Below, piece by piece: positions 1 through 8,375 of a DNA stretch of 64,000 nucleotides; positions within the stretch are counted from its first letter, which is position 1, and each line of letters starts with the position of its first letter. Position numbers and translations under genes: made by a program. The DNA is taken from positions 1-64,000 of the forward strand of contig CAKQIY010000002.1 in NCBI GenBank assembly GCA_934247115.1. The letters are read 5' to 3'. The notes beneath the pieces were generated by a model. It was given only the letters and a program-made list of their open reading frames with translations, made no database searches and was not told where the DNA came from. The DNA is from an uncultured Coprococcus sp. Its GTDB lineage: Bacteria > Bacillota > Clostridia > Lachnospirales > Lachnospiraceae.

Positions 1-1
1 C

Positions 2-136
2 TTCGCGCGGCGCATGCGTTACTATTCCTTCCTCCATAATATGAGCAGCGCACTTGCAGCCATGCGCTGGTGGTTTAAGGTAAGGTACTGCAATCCCACA
101 CAGAAATCTGCCTCAAAATACGGAGAACGGTCTTAA
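2..136 (+). CDS. Possible C-terminal end of an upstream gene (partial)
   Basis: One frame stays open from base 2 to a TAA at 134-136 and gives about 44 residues with a basic, aromatic composition (for example AAMRWWFKVRY). The start would lie outside the window. I do not recognise the family, and an open stretch of this size at a window edge can occur by chance. A short inverted repeat, CTTAAT/ATTAAG (132-146), covers the stop codon. Confidence 0.25.
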   Translation, partial: FARRMRYYSFLHNMSSALAAMRWWFKVRYCNPTQKSASKYGERS

Positions 137-458
137 TAGTATTAAGAACATTCTACTCATTATAATAAAATATAATATGGAAAAATGTAATCATTTATAT
201 GTAAATTAATAGATTTATTTTGCAGGAAAATATACTCGTTGAAAACGCACAGCAAACATAAAAATATCTGTATTTTATCTGGTTCAAATACGGGAAAAAT
301 TTTGCTTTAAACTGTAAAAGTTTAAACACACAAATGCTGTAATGTATGTTACAATCACAGGGTATGTGTCAGCATAAATGAAAAAATAATACAGAATGTA
401 ACAGCTTGAAGTAAACATCTGACACAAATAATACTGATATCTGTGAAAGGAAAAGTGT
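137..458. other. AT-rich intergenic region upstream of the NSS transporter
   Basis: This stretch of about 320 bases holds no convincing reading frame. It is very AT-rich and contains short self-complementary TTTAAAC/GTTTAAAC words near 305-328, but I could not assign a promoter with confidence. The transporter's ribosome binding site (GAAAGGA, 445-451) lies at its right end. Confidence 0.5.
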
Positions 459-1961
459 ATGAGTAAAGATAATAACAACGGCGACAGAGAAAAGTTCGCC
501 TCCAGACTTGGGTTCATTCTTGTGTCGGCGGGATGTGCCATAGGTCTTGGAAATGTATGGAAGTTCCCGTATATATGCGGGCAGAATGGTGGAGCGATAT
601 TTATCGTGATATATATACTGTGTCTGCTGCTTCTGGGATATCCTATTCTTACCTGTGAGTTTGCGATAGGCAGAGGAAGTGGCAAGAGCGTTGGTTCAGC
701 ACTTAAGGAGCTTGCACCGAAGGGCGGCAACTGGCATAAATTCAGCTGGTATGCCTATGCCGGCAACTATCTGCTTATGATGTTCTATACTATGGTAGCG
801 GGCTGGATGGTATACTATGTGTACGTCATGGGCACAGGACAGCTTCATGGTGGATCAGTAGAAGCAATAGAAGACAAATTTACAGGGATGCTTGCATCAC
901 CGGGACTTATGGTTGCGATCACACTTGCGGTCATCGTGTGCTGCATAGGTATATGTTCACTTGGGCTTCAGAACGGAGTGGAGAGAGTGACAAAGGTAAT
1001 GATGCTGGCACTCATCGTTTTGATGATAGTCATGGCGGTGAACTCACTCATGCTCTCAGGCAACGAGGAGGGGCTTAAGTTTTATCTCGTCCCAAGTATT
1101 GAGCGTGCAAATGCAAGAGGCTGGGGCAATGTTTTATTTGACGCCATGACTCAGGCGTTCTTTACACTCAGTGTAGGTATGGGTTCCATGGAGATATTCG
1201 GAAGCTATATAGGCAAGGAGAGAAAATTGTCCGGCGAGGCGAAGAGTGTTATGTACCTTGATACATTTGTGGCGCTTATGGCCGGAGTCATCATATTGCC
1301 AGCATGCTTTGCGTACGGGATCAGCCCTGACAAGGGACCATCACTTCTGTTCATGACTCTGCCAAATGTGTTCAATCACATGCCGGGCGGAAGAGTGTGG
1401 GGAATATTGTTCTTCATATTCATGTCATTTGCGGCGCTGTCCACGGTCATAGCGGTGTTCGAGAATATCATATCGATAAGTATAGATATGTTTGGATGGA
1501 AGAGGAAGAAGTCACTTATTATAAATCTGATCGGGATATCCGTGCTCTCCCTGCCGGCTGTGCTTGGATTCAATGTGCTCTCAGGAATCACTCCGATGGG
1601 AGAGGGTACAAATATCATGGATCTGGAAGATTTCCTCGTATCGGGAAATATCCTCCCACTCGGATCATTACTTTTTGTCCTGTTCTGTACAAGAAAGAAT
1701 GGATGGGGATTTGAAAACTTTGTCGCTGAGGCGGACACCGGTATCGGTAAGCCGTTCCCGCAGTTCCTCAGAAAGTACATGTCATATGTGCTGCCGCTTA
1801 TAATCGTGGTTATCTATTTCAAGGGATACTACGACACATTTGCACCGAAGGGAACAAAGCTGCTGTGCATCTGGATGGGAGTTGCGGCATTGTTCGTTCT
1901 TTTTATAGGGTATCTGGCATTTGGACGCGGACGGAGCAGAAGAGAGCAGACAAAAGAGTAA
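459..1961 (+). CDS. Sodium-dependent symporter of the NSS/SNF family
   Basis: The 500-residue protein is a membrane symporter of the neurotransmitter:sodium symporter family, expected to bring an amino acid or related solute into the cell with Na+. The N-terminal helix carries the family signature GLGNVWKFPY (about residues 29-38), which forms part of the sodium and substrate site in LeuT-like proteins. About eleven to twelve hydrophobic helices follow, and length is normal for the bacterial family. The ATG at 459 follows a GAAAGGA site with 7-bp spacing. It appears monocistronic, closed by the hairpin at 2138-2186. The substrate cannot be read from the sequence. Confidence 0.93.
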   Translation: MSKDNNNGDREKFASRLGFILVSAGCAIGLGNVWKFPYICGQNGGAIFIVIYILCLLLLGYPILTCEFAIGRGSGKSVGSALKELAPKGGNWHKFSWYAYAGNYLLMMFYTMVAGWMVYYVYVMGTGQLHGGSVEAIEDKFTGMLASPGLMVAITLAVIVCCIGICSLGLQNGVERVTKVMMLALIVLMIVMAVNSLMLSGNEEGLKFYLVPSIERANARGWGNVLFDAMTQAFFTLSVGMGSMEIFGSYIGKERKLSGEAKSVMYLDTFVALMAGVIILPACFAYGISPDKGPSLLFMTLPNVFNHMPGGRVWGILFFIFMSFAALSTVIAVFENIISISIDMFGWKRKKSLIINLIGISVLSLPAVLGFNVLSGITPMGEGTNIMDLEDFLVSGNILPLGSLLFVLFCTRKNGWGFENFVAEADTGIGKPFPQFLRKYMSYVLPLIIVVIYFKGYYDTFAPKGTKLLCIWMGVAALFVLFIGYLAFGRGRSRREQTKE

Positions 1962-2137
1962 TTGCGTTTTGGAAGTGTCTCAAAAAAATTTATGGATTTA
2001 ACGCAGACTCATTGTTTTATGAGACAAAATGTGATAATATATAAGTACCAACAGTAAGTCCTTCGATAGTGCGTTTATCTATGTAAGTGTTCTGTGTGAG
2101 CATCGCTCGGAGGCAATTGGTATTTTAATAATATTTC

Positions 2138-2186
2138 AAAAAGGGATTGAAACCGCGATACAGATCGCAAGGTTCAATCCCTTTTT
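2138..2186. terminator. Bidirectional terminator
   Basis: AAAAAGGGATTGAA (2138-2151) is matched by TTCAATCCCTTTTT (2173-2186), with an inner GCGAT/ATCGC pairing. The A-run and T-run at the two ends let it end both the NSS transporter mRNA and the convergent DUF3800 mRNA. Confidence 0.9.
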
Positions 2187-2188
2187 GA

Positions 2189-2899
2189 TTATGTCAGTTC
2201 ATAAACTCCTTTAAGTATCCCCAGCTCTTTCATAAGATCCAGCTCCTCAGTATAGTGTCCAGTCTGCAGATGTGAATAGAATAGATTGGAGAATACATCT
2301 GCGATCTGTACAAACTTGTTGCAGGCTGAATCGAAGTAGCTCACTGAGAAATTCCCCGCGACCTGACCTGACAGTGAAAGCTCGGTGTTCAGGTAATTTT
2401 CAAGGAATGATTTGTTCTCCACCCGCTCATTCCTCTCGTCAAGCTGCAGAAAGCAGTCCTCGTCAGGCAGATATCCATTCTGTATGAAGTAGAGCAGGGC
2501 AGATTTGATGGAGAAGTTGAATGTTCTGGAGATGTTGTCGAAGAAGCGGTTCGGCAGACTTTCATTCTTCATCATGATATAGTATACGTCAAAGTGGTGC
2601 TTCCTGGAGAAGTAATCTACAAATATATGTTTCATGTCTCTGTCAAACTGTGCGCCTTTTAGTTCACGGAATTTGCCGTCCCGGAACATTCTCCCGCCGT
2701 GCTTGGTGATCTTGCCGGTCATGTCATCGACCTTGTCACTGTCCAGATCAAGAAGCATCTCATAGTTGGAAGAAATAAATCTCTTGTAAGCACGCTCAAG
2801 GGCGACAGGATCGAGGACATGGATCATAGACACCACGAAATACTGATCGTTTGTAGCATATTTATTGATAGAACCTGATTCGTCTATGTAAATGTTCAC
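2189..2899 (-). CDS. DUF3800 domain-containing protein
   Basis: The protein opens with YIDESGS and carries spaced acidic residues later, the pattern of DUF3800, a family with a predicted RNase H-like fold and no established function; some members sit near mobile or defence genes. I chose the GTG at 2899 (236 residues) because a perfect AAGGAGG lies 8 bases upstream at 2908-2914. A more upstream ATG at 2968 has no such site and would add 23 residues before the conserved strand. The last gene of the minus-strand group 3888-2189, it ends at a shared bidirectional terminator. The neighbours are ordinary housekeeping genes, so context gives no role. Confidence 0.85.
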   Translation of the reverse strand: MNIYIDESGSINKYATNDQYFVVSMIHVLDPVALERAYKRFISSNYEMLLDLDSDKVDDMTGKITKHGGRMFRDGKFRELKGAQFDRDMKHIFVDYFSRKHHFDVYYIMMKNESLPNRFFDNISRTFNFSIKSALLYFIQNGYLPDEDCFLQLDERNERVENKSFLENYLNTELSLSGQVAGNFSVSYFDSACNKFVQIADVFSNLFYSHLQTGHYTEELDLMKELGILKGVYELT

Positions 2900-2973
2900 G
2901 ATCCCCGCCTCCTTGTATAATCTGAATCGACGCTTATGTAAGTCGTCAAGCTGACGGCTTCTGTTCAAAAAAA

Positions 2974-3399
2974 CTAGTCCACTGACACAAGCTCTATCTT
3001 GAAGTTGAGCTCCTTGCCGGCCATCTCATGATTTGCGTCAAATGTGATGGATTCATCATCTTTTTCAATGACCTTTACAAGGAACTGCTGTCCCATGGAA
3101 TTGGCAAGGTATACCTGATTGCCGACCTCAAGATTCTCAGCGCCAGGCATATCTGCAAGAGGAGCCTTGATGATAGCCTCCGGATCAGGCATTCCATATG
3201 CATCCTCAGGACGAAGATGTACATCGATGATATCGCCAACGTTCATTCCCTCAACAGCCTGATCAAATCCAGGGATCATCTGTCCCGCACCGCATACGAA
3301 CTCGATAGGCTCGCCTCTGTCATATGAAGAATCGAACTTTGTTCCGTCGTTGAATGTTCCTGTGTAGTGAACCTTACAGGTTCTTCCTGTGTTACTCAT
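2974..3399 (-). CDS. FKBP-type peptidyl-prolyl cis-trans isomerase, SlyD-like
   Basis: The 141-residue protein begins MSNTGRTCKVHYTG and continues with FDSSYDRGEPIEF and GAGQMIPGFDQAVEGM, the FKBP core with its flap. The second half (DAYG, NQVYLANSMGQQF, FDANHEMAGKELNF) matches the SlyD-type insert domain and return strand. It lacks the C-terminal histidine-rich tail of E. coli SlyD, so metal binding is not suggested. It should act as a cytoplasmic folding catalyst or chaperone. The ATG at 3399 has a GGAGGAC site upstream; a longer frame to 3444 has no comparable signal. DUF3800 follows on the same strand after about 75 bases. Confidence 0.9.
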   Translation of the reverse strand: MSNTGRTCKVHYTGTFNDGTKFDSSYDRGEPIEFVCGAGQMIPGFDQAVEGMNVGDIIDVHLRPEDAYGMPDPEAIIKAPLADMPGAENLEVGNQVYLANSMGQQFLVKVIEKDDESITFDANHEMAGKELNFKIELVSVD

Positions 3400-3479
3400 A
3401 AATATTTGTCCTCCAATTGGGTAATATGTCATTAATTGTAACATGAAATAGATGGAATGGATATAGGAAAATAGACGCA

Positions 3480-3514
3480 GAAAAAATCAGAGCGGAACCG
3501 GATTCCGGTCCCGC
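3480..3514 (-). terminator. Terminator of the VOC gene
   Basis: Read on the minus strand, GCGGGACCGGA pairs with TCCGGTTCCGC (plus-strand 3492-3514), followed by a T-run (A-run at 3481-3486 on the plus strand). It lies just past the VOC stop codon. Confidence 0.8.
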
Positions 3515-3528
3515 CCCTTATGCAATGA

Positions 3529-3888
3529 TTATGGTGTTCCAACCTCGATCAGATTACCATCAGGATCATAGAATCTTATGACCTTCTGTCCCCAGGAATG
3601 GGTCATAAGTCGGTTCACATAGACGATCTCATATGGTGACTCGTCCAGTTTCTTTGCAAATTCTTCAATATTCTTCTCTTCAAAATATAACTCAGAAGCG
3701 TTGTTGTGTGGAATGATAAGGGCATCAATAAAATCTGCCCATATGGCAGCATCCTGAAGAACCAGCCCTCCCGTCAGGATCATATTACCCCCATTGTCAA
3801 GAATGACATCCAGCCCGAACAGATCCTTGTAGAATTTTCTGGATAGTTCCATATCATTCACTACGATCAGTACATTTTTCAGCTGCAT
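3529..3888 (-). CDS. VOC (glyoxalase/bleomycin-resistance) family protein
   Basis: The 119-residue protein has the paired beta-alpha-beta-beta-beta layout of the vicinal oxygen chelate fold: VLIVVNDMELSRKFYKDLFG at the start and VIRFYDPDGNLIEVGTP at the end. The final DPDGNLIEV is the usual metal-site strand. The first-half metal histidine seems absent, so whether it is an enzyme or a binding protein is open. It is a single gene with its own terminator. Substrate unknown. Confidence 0.85.
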   Translation of the reverse strand: MQLKNVLIVVNDMELSRKFYKDLFGLDVILDNGGNMILTGGLVLQDAAIWADFIDALIIPHNNASELYFEEKNIEEFAKKLDESPYEIVYVNRLMTHSWGQKVIRFYDPDGNLIEVGTP

Positions 3889-4101
3889 TTTAGTGCAATC
3901 TCCTTTGTGTATAATGTTAGAAAATTTAATACTTATATTTAACTTTAGCAGATTAGAAGTGCTGCGTCCACATAATAAATGGAAAAGAAGTCAAAGAAAG
4001 AAGTCAAAGGCCGGTTACATGTTTGTATAACATAAAGCTATGATGTAAAATGATACAAAAGAAATTTATTTGAGATTTATTTGAAATGGAGATTATCAGG
4101 T

Positions 4102-5007
4102 ATGTTGAAATTAGGATGTCATGTAGGTATGTCAGGGAAAGATATGATGCTGGGCTCAGTGAAGGATGCTGTAGCATTTGGCGCAAATACATTTATGCTT
4201 TACACAGGCGCACCGCAGAATACAAGACGCAAGGATATATCGGAGCTTAAGATACAGGAGGCCCATGAGCTCATGGAGCAGCACGGCATGGAGGAGTTCG
4301 TGGTCCATGCACCATATATAATCAACCTTGCAAACACAGTGAATCCAGCGACATATGAGATTGCTGTAGAATTCCTCTCAAAGGAGATAGACAGAGCAAC
4401 AGCTATGGGCTCACAGACCATAGTTCTTCATCCGGGCTCGCATGTAGGAGAGGGCGTGGACAAGGGTATCGCAAGCATAGTAAAAGGATTGAATGAAGTT
4501 CTGACCGCGGACACCGCATGCCATATAGCTCTGGAGACCATGGCGGGAAAGGGCAGTGAGATTGGAAGAACCTTCGAGGAGCTTGCACAAATCTATGATG
4601 GAGTGCAACACAGTGACAAGCTCAGGGTATGCTTCGATACATGCCATACCAGTGATGCGGGCTACGACATAATAAATGATTTCGATGGTGTCATGGAGAA
4701 ATTCGACAGACTCATCGGCAGAGACCAGATAGCTGTGTTCCACATGAACGACAGCAAGAACGACCCGGGAGCGGGTAAAGACAGACACGAGAACTTTGGG
4801 TTTGGCAAGATCGGCTTTGAGCCACTTATGTACATCATGAACCACCCAGACTTCATGGAAGTCCCAAAGATCCTGGAATCCCCATACATCAAAGACCCGG
4901 AAAACAGCAAGAAAAGCTACGAGCCATTCAAACGGGAGATAGCCATGATCCGCAAAGGAGAATTTGATCCGGAGATGAGGGAGAGAGTGGTGGAAGATAA
5001 CAGATAA
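4102..5007 (+). CDS. nfo: Endonuclease IV (AP endonuclease)
   Basis: The 301-residue enzyme cuts DNA 5' to abasic sites in base excision repair. The AP endonuclease 2 metal-site motifs are all visible in order: VVHAPYIINL, VLHPGSH, ALETMAGKGSEIG, CFDTCHTSDAGYD, FHMNDSKNDPGAGKDRHENFG and ILESPY, supplying the His, Glu and Asp ligands of the three-zinc centre. I chose the ATG at 4102 with GGAGA at 4088-4092; a TTG at 4081 in the same frame lacks a site and adds seven residues not typical of the family. The stop is followed at once by the terminator hairpin of the opposite-strand RNA. Confidence 0.95.
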   Translation: MLKLGCHVGMSGKDMMLGSVKDAVAFGANTFMLYTGAPQNTRRKDISELKIQEAHELMEQHGMEEFVVHAPYIINLANTVNPATYEIAVEFLSKEIDRATAMGSQTIVLHPGSHVGEGVDKGIASIVKGLNEVLTADTACHIALETMAGKGSEIGRTFEELAQIYDGVQHSDKLRVCFDTCHTSDAGYDIINDFDGVMEKFDRLIGRDQIAVFHMNDSKNDPGAGKDRHENFGFGKIGFEPLMYIMNHPDFMEVPKILESPYIKDPENSKKSYEPFKREIAMIRKGEFDPEMRERVVEDNR

Positions 5008-5034
5008 AAAAGGAGCCCTACTTAGTAGAACTCC
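5006..5034 (-). terminator. Terminator of the minus-strand candidate RNA
   Basis: On the minus strand GGAGTTCTAC pairs along its whole length with GTAGGGCTCC around a TAA loop (5012-5034), followed by a six-base T-run. The same hairpin may also help stop transcription leaving nfo, although the plus-strand T-run is poor. Confidence 0.85.
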
Positions 5035-5228
5035 CTGAATGTTTTCTTTCGGCATCTCTGCCTATCCGAGTTTTGGTAAACAAACAACCCTTATGAAGCT
5101 CAGCCATGCACTGTCTCTCGGAACATCACACGCATCATCACTTTACAGCCTGCTACGACTATTAAGTTTACGTCAGGCTGATAGGCAACTCCTGTCACCT
5201 GCATAACAGCGCTTTCGCCCTGTTTCTA
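5010..5228 (-). ncRNA. Candidate structured non-coding RNA, about 220 nt
   Basis: A promoter (5235-5262) and a strong terminator (5006-5034) bracket about 220 bases without a credible reading frame. Complementary segments give a nested fold: a 5' hairpin ACAG-GC/GC-CTGT with a GAAA loop on the RNA strand (5205-5224), an 8-bp outer helix (5059-5066 with 5180-5187), and a 7-bp inner helix (5146-5152 with 5174-5180). GTTTAC in the inner loop (5166-5171) can also pair with GTAAAC (5076-5081), a possible pseudoknot. I saw no RNase P, tmRNA, SRP RNA or 6S signatures. It may belong to a catalogued orphan RNA class that I cannot identify from memory. Confidence 0.65.
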
Positions 5229-5234
5229 TTATTC

Positions 5235-5262
5235 ATTATAAACTGAGCCGCAAGAAAAGCAA
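5235..5262 (-). promoter_or_regulatory. Promoter of the candidate RNA
   Basis: On the minus strand TTGCTT (5257-5262) and a perfect TATAAT (5235-5240) are 16 bases apart. Initiation would be near 5228, just before the 5' hairpin of the RNA. Confidence 0.75.
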
Positions 5263-5417
5263 TAAACCTGCAGTTTACCTTTGAAAATATTTCTTTAATA
5301 ATTATATATTTCGTAGCAGCTACACTAATGTTTAGCCAAAACATAGGTAATCATCTCTTAAGCTGCATCAAAAAATATAATAGAAGAGATGTGTATCTAA
5401 TATTTTGTTGGAACACA

Positions 5418-5660
5418 GGTAATTGGTCTGCTCCGTCTACAAACTATATTAAAGGCTGGTCACTATATCTGTAATCCCATCGGTAGTGAAGACTGCCGAG
5501 CTTCAGGATTTTCCTGCCGAGCTGAAGACCGCAGCGCCCTTATCGCGGTCGTAAGCGAGTGCAAATGGGAAATTCTGAAGCGACAGCAGTCGAACGTGAT
5601 GGGAATACGGATATAGTGACCAGCCTTTTCAATACCTGTAAACGGAGCAGATCAATTACC
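5418..5660. repeat. Long imperfect palindrome of 243 bp
   Basis: The arm starting GGTAATTGGTCTGCTCCG at 5418 is repeated in inverted orientation ending at 5660. Each arm is about 100 bases. Matching blocks include TCTGCTCCG, AAGGCTGGTCACTATATC, TCCCATC and CTTCAG, with scattered substitutions. The central part has a smaller hairpin, GACCGC/GCGGTC (about 5527-5550). It sits 9 bases past the murE-like stop codon. It could be a MITE-like element, two inverted copies of a short repeat, or a transcribed long hairpin. No transposase is nearby. Confidence 0.75.
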
Positions 5661-5669
5661 GTTCGTTTA

Positions 5670-7193
5670 TCATTCCTCCGGATGCTCCGTCAGCCAATGC
5701 TCAATAACCTGCGCATCAGAGTGGCACTGCACAAAAGTTCCATTGATTCTCTGGGTGCTCTCAATACCCTTTCCTGTCGTGATGACAAGCTCACCAGGCT
5801 GAGCCTCGTCAAGTGCTCTTGTGAGAGCCTGTTCCCTGTCAACGATTATATAGCAAGGCTTTGTGATGTACTGCTTGATCTCCTTGCAGATCTCCTCACA
5901 GGACTCAAATCCCGGATCCTCCATGGTGAGAACAACCTTGTCGGCATACTGCTCAGCAAGTCTACCCATATCCTCACGGCGCTTCTTGTAACGCTCACCG
6001 CCACAGCCGAACACTACAGTGATAGACTTTGGTTTCATGGTCTTTTTAACCATCTCATACAGTCTGTACATACTTATATAGTTGTGGGCGTAGTCGATCA
6101 TAAATGTACGATCCTTCCAGTGATATACCTGAAGTCGGCCTGGAACATATACGTCTCTGATGCTGCTTCTGATCTGATCATTTGGAATGCCGATGAGAAG
6201 AGAGGAGATGATGGCGGCAACAATATTCTCAACATTGTAATCACCGATCAGGTTGGTGTTGTACGCTCTGTTTTCGCCTCCGTATATCAGCTCAAAGTAG
6301 CTGTTGTGGTCTGTGAGATCCTCATTGTGGATGCTGGCAAATTCAGTATCTTTCTCGAAGAAATCATCGTCCCTTGACATGAGTTTTTCTACAGATTCCT
6401 TGCTTCCGTATACAACAACGTGTTTGTCCCTTACTTCATTATATATAGTCTCAAAATATCTTGTGTCACTGTAGAGCACAACGTTGTCACACTGCTTCAG
6501 GAAGGATACCTTGCATCCGAGATAGTCTTCCATGGATGCGTGCTCAGTCGGACTGATGTGATCGTAGTCGATATTGGTAAATACTCCGACCTTGTAGTGC
6601 TCTCCGTAGATACGGTTCATTTTCATGGCCTGGGAAGAAACTTCCATTATACAGTGTGTACAGCCTTCATCTGCAGCCATGTCGAAGTATGTCTGGAGTT
6701 CAATAGGCTCAGGTGTGGTGAGAGTGGTCTCAAAAACCTTTGTTCCAACATCAATCTCATGGGTTGAGAATGCTGAGCATCTGTTGTCGGTGTATTTGTC
6801 CAGTATATCCTTCATGACAAATGTAACTGTGGTCTTTCCCTTTGTTCCGGTGATTCCGACCTTGGTCATGTTATCACCTGGATTGCCGAAGAACCATCTG
6901 GCAGCAAGAGCCATGGCCTTTCTTATATCATTTACAATAATATAAGGAATGTCCACGTCGTCGTACTTTTGCTGTGACAAATATACGATGGCGCCCTGTG
7001 CGATGGCTGATTTCAGGTAATCCTCCTTGAATGAGGCACCCTTGCACACGAAGAATGTACCTGGGACCACATCCTTGGAATTGATGGTTATATGGGAAGG
7101 AGTGATGTCTTTGCAATCCTCCGAATATTCAGTTATAAGATCCTGCCTGCTTAAAATATCCAATAAAGCTGTAAATTGTAAATTCTCTTTCAT
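5670..7193 (-). CDS. murE: MurE-type Mur ligase (UDP-MurNAc-peptide amino-acid ligase)
   Basis: The 507-residue cytoplasmic ligase has the three Mur domains: an N-terminal UDP-MurNAc-binding region, a central ATPase with P-loop GITGTKGKTT (about residues 113-122), TTPEP and the carbamylated-lysine segment YLGCK, and a C-terminal domain with DYAHN and ITTGKG. MurE adds the third amino acid to the peptidoglycan stem peptide. The meso-DAP signature DNPR is not present: the equivalent place reads MEDPGFES, with Gly where the DAP-binding Arg should be. The third residue may therefore not be meso-DAP, or this may be a MurE paralogue with another job. The ATG follows AAGGGG. Family assignment is firm, substrate uncertain. 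Confidence 0.85.
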   Translation of the reverse strand: MKENLQFTALLDILSRQDLITEYSEDCKDITPSHITINSKDVVPGTFFVCKGASFKEDYLKSAIAQGAIVYLSQQKYDDVDIPYIIVNDIRKAMALAARWFFGNPGDNMTKVGITGTKGKTTVTFVMKDILDKYTDNRCSAFSTHEIDVGTKVFETTLTTPEPIELQTYFDMAADEGCTHCIMEVSSQAMKMNRIYGEHYKVGVFTNIDYDHISPTEHASMEDYLGCKVSFLKQCDNVVLYSDTRYFETIYNEVRDKHVVVYGSKESVEKLMSRDDDFFEKDTEFASIHNEDLTDHNSYFELIYGGENRAYNTNLIGDYNVENIVAAIISSLLIGIPNDQIRSSIRDVYVPGRLQVYHWKDRTFMIDYAHNYISMYRLYEMVKKTMKPKSITVVFGCGGERYKKRREDMGRLAEQYADKVVLTMEDPGFESCEEICKEIKQYITKPCYIIVDREQALTRALDEAQPGELVITTGKGIESTQRINGTFVQCHSDAQVIEHWLTEHPEE

Positions 7194-7598
7194 ACTTTTC
7201 CCCTTGGAATGTGTCTTTTATTGTATTTGTACGGACTATTATCCGTACGACTAAATGTATCACTTATTATGCTTTCTATAAATAATTATGTCAAATAAAA
7301 AATACTCAGATCATTCGTTCTGTTCTCTTCATATTTATCTCCATTTGCATACAAATATATCCAAGCTGGTATAACCATGCCTATTATAGCATAACCTCAG
7401 GTATTATAGCACTTAAATTGTCGAAATGCGAAGCATTTTGGCCCTGTATTGATAACTTCTATCATATGCAAAAACTTGTGTTGACAAAGTGAGTCTGTTC
7501 AATTAAATTGTAGTCGCAATTTAAAAAGAAAGATGAACTAATGAAGATGTTATACGAATATAGTATAGACAGAATACATATTATAAAGAGGTGATGAA
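7194..7598. other. Divergent intergenic region between murE-like and ZIP genes
   Basis: About 400 AT-rich bases separate two divergent genes. It contains a short CGAAATGCGAAGCATTTTG palindrome-like stretch (near 7423-7441) and the putative ZIP promoter listed separately. No reading frame, RNA gene or repeat was recognised. Confidence 0.5.
7481..7509 (+). promoter_or_regulatory. Putative promoter of the ZIP transporter
   Basis: A perfect TTGACA (7481-7486) is followed after 17 bases by TAAATT (7504-7509), a weak -10 match. The leader to the ATG at 7599 would be about 80 bases. Confidence 0.5.
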
Positions 7599-8375
7599 AT
7601 GTCAGAGTTCATAACATTATTTATACCATTTGCAGGGACAACACTGGGAGCGGCCATGGTTTTCCTTATGAAAGATAAGATCTCTCCGCTTGTGGAGAAG
7701 GCTCTGCTCGGGTTTGCGGCGGGGGTCATGATCGCGGCGTCCATATGGTCACTGCTCATTCCGTCCATAGACATGGCGGAGGCACAGGGCAAGATAGCGT
7801 GGCTGCCGGCACTTATCGGATTTGCTCTTGGGATCATATTCCTGCTTGTCCTTGACACGGTGATACCTCATCTTCATCTGGAAAGTGACAAACCGGAGGG
7901 CGTCAGGTCAAAGTTTCAGAAGACGACCATGATGATATTCGCAGTCACGCTCCACAATATCCCCGAGGGCATGGCAGTGGGCGTTGTGTACGCCGGCGCA
8001 GCCATGGGCAATATGGGCGTGTCCATCACAGGTGCATTTGCACTGTCCATAGGAATCGCTATACAGAACTTCCCGGAGGGCGCAATTGTGTCCATGCCGC
8101 TTGTTGGCGAGGGCATGAGCAAGAAGAAGGCATTTCTGTATGGAACACTGTCTGGAGCTGTGGAGCCGGTCGGAGGTTTCCTCACGGCACTGCTGGCTGT
8201 TCAGGTCACACCACTTCTTCCGTATTTCCTTGCATTTGCGGCGGGAGCTATGCTCTATGTGGTCATAGAGGAGCTGATACCTGAGTCTCAGGCGGGCGAG
8301 CATACCAATATAGGAACCATCGGTGCGGCGGTGGGCTTCGCTCTTATGATGGTGCTGGATGTGGCACTCGGATAA
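7599..8375 (+). CDS. ZIP family divalent metal transporter
   Basis: The 258-residue inner-membrane protein has eight predicted helices and the two ZIP metal-site motifs, HNIPEG (residues 119-124) and NFPEGA, plus the later EELIPES. Members move Zn2+, Fe2+ or Mn2+ into the cytoplasm; the closest known subgroups are the ZupT- and GufA-like proteins. A histidine-containing loop (VIPHLHLES) precedes the first motif. The start is well supported by AGAGGTGATGAA immediately upstream. It is probably monocistronic. Metal preference cannot be read. Confidence 0.92.
   Translation: MSEFITLFIPFAGTTLGAAMVFLMKDKISPLVEKALLGFAAGVMIAASIWSLLIPSIDMAEAQGKIAWLPALIGFALGIIFLLVLDTVIPHLHLESDKPEGVRSKFQKTTMMIFAVTLHNIPEGMAVGVVYAGAAMGNMGVSITGAFALSIGIAIQNFPEGAIVSMPLVGEGMSKKKAFLYGTLSGAVEPVGGFLTALLAVQVTPLLPYFLAFAAGAMLYVVIEELIPESQAGEHTNIGTIGAAVGFALMMVLDVALG

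Noticed and set aside
1397..1714. Additional plus-strand frames inside the NSS transporter
   Set aside because: They are out-of-frame readings of a conserved membrane-protein gene with no start signals of their own.
4411..5055. A 214-residue minus-strand frame
   Set aside because: It is antisense to the conserved part of nfo and would run through the terminator of the candidate RNA.
5010..5228. 6S, tmRNA, RNase P or SRP RNA for the minus-strand RNA
   Set aside because: The two ends do not pair as in 6S RNA, no tag-coding or tRNA-like end is present, and the conserved RNase P and SRP core words were not found. I keep it as unassigned.
5418..5660. CRISPR or insertion sequence for the 243-bp palindrome
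   Set aside because: There is one inverted pair and no direct repeat series, no cas gene and no transposase.
5559..6377. A 272-residue plus-strand reading frame
   Set aside because: It lies almost wholly opposite the murE-like gene, begins inside the long palindrome, and has low-complexity content typical of a shadow frame.
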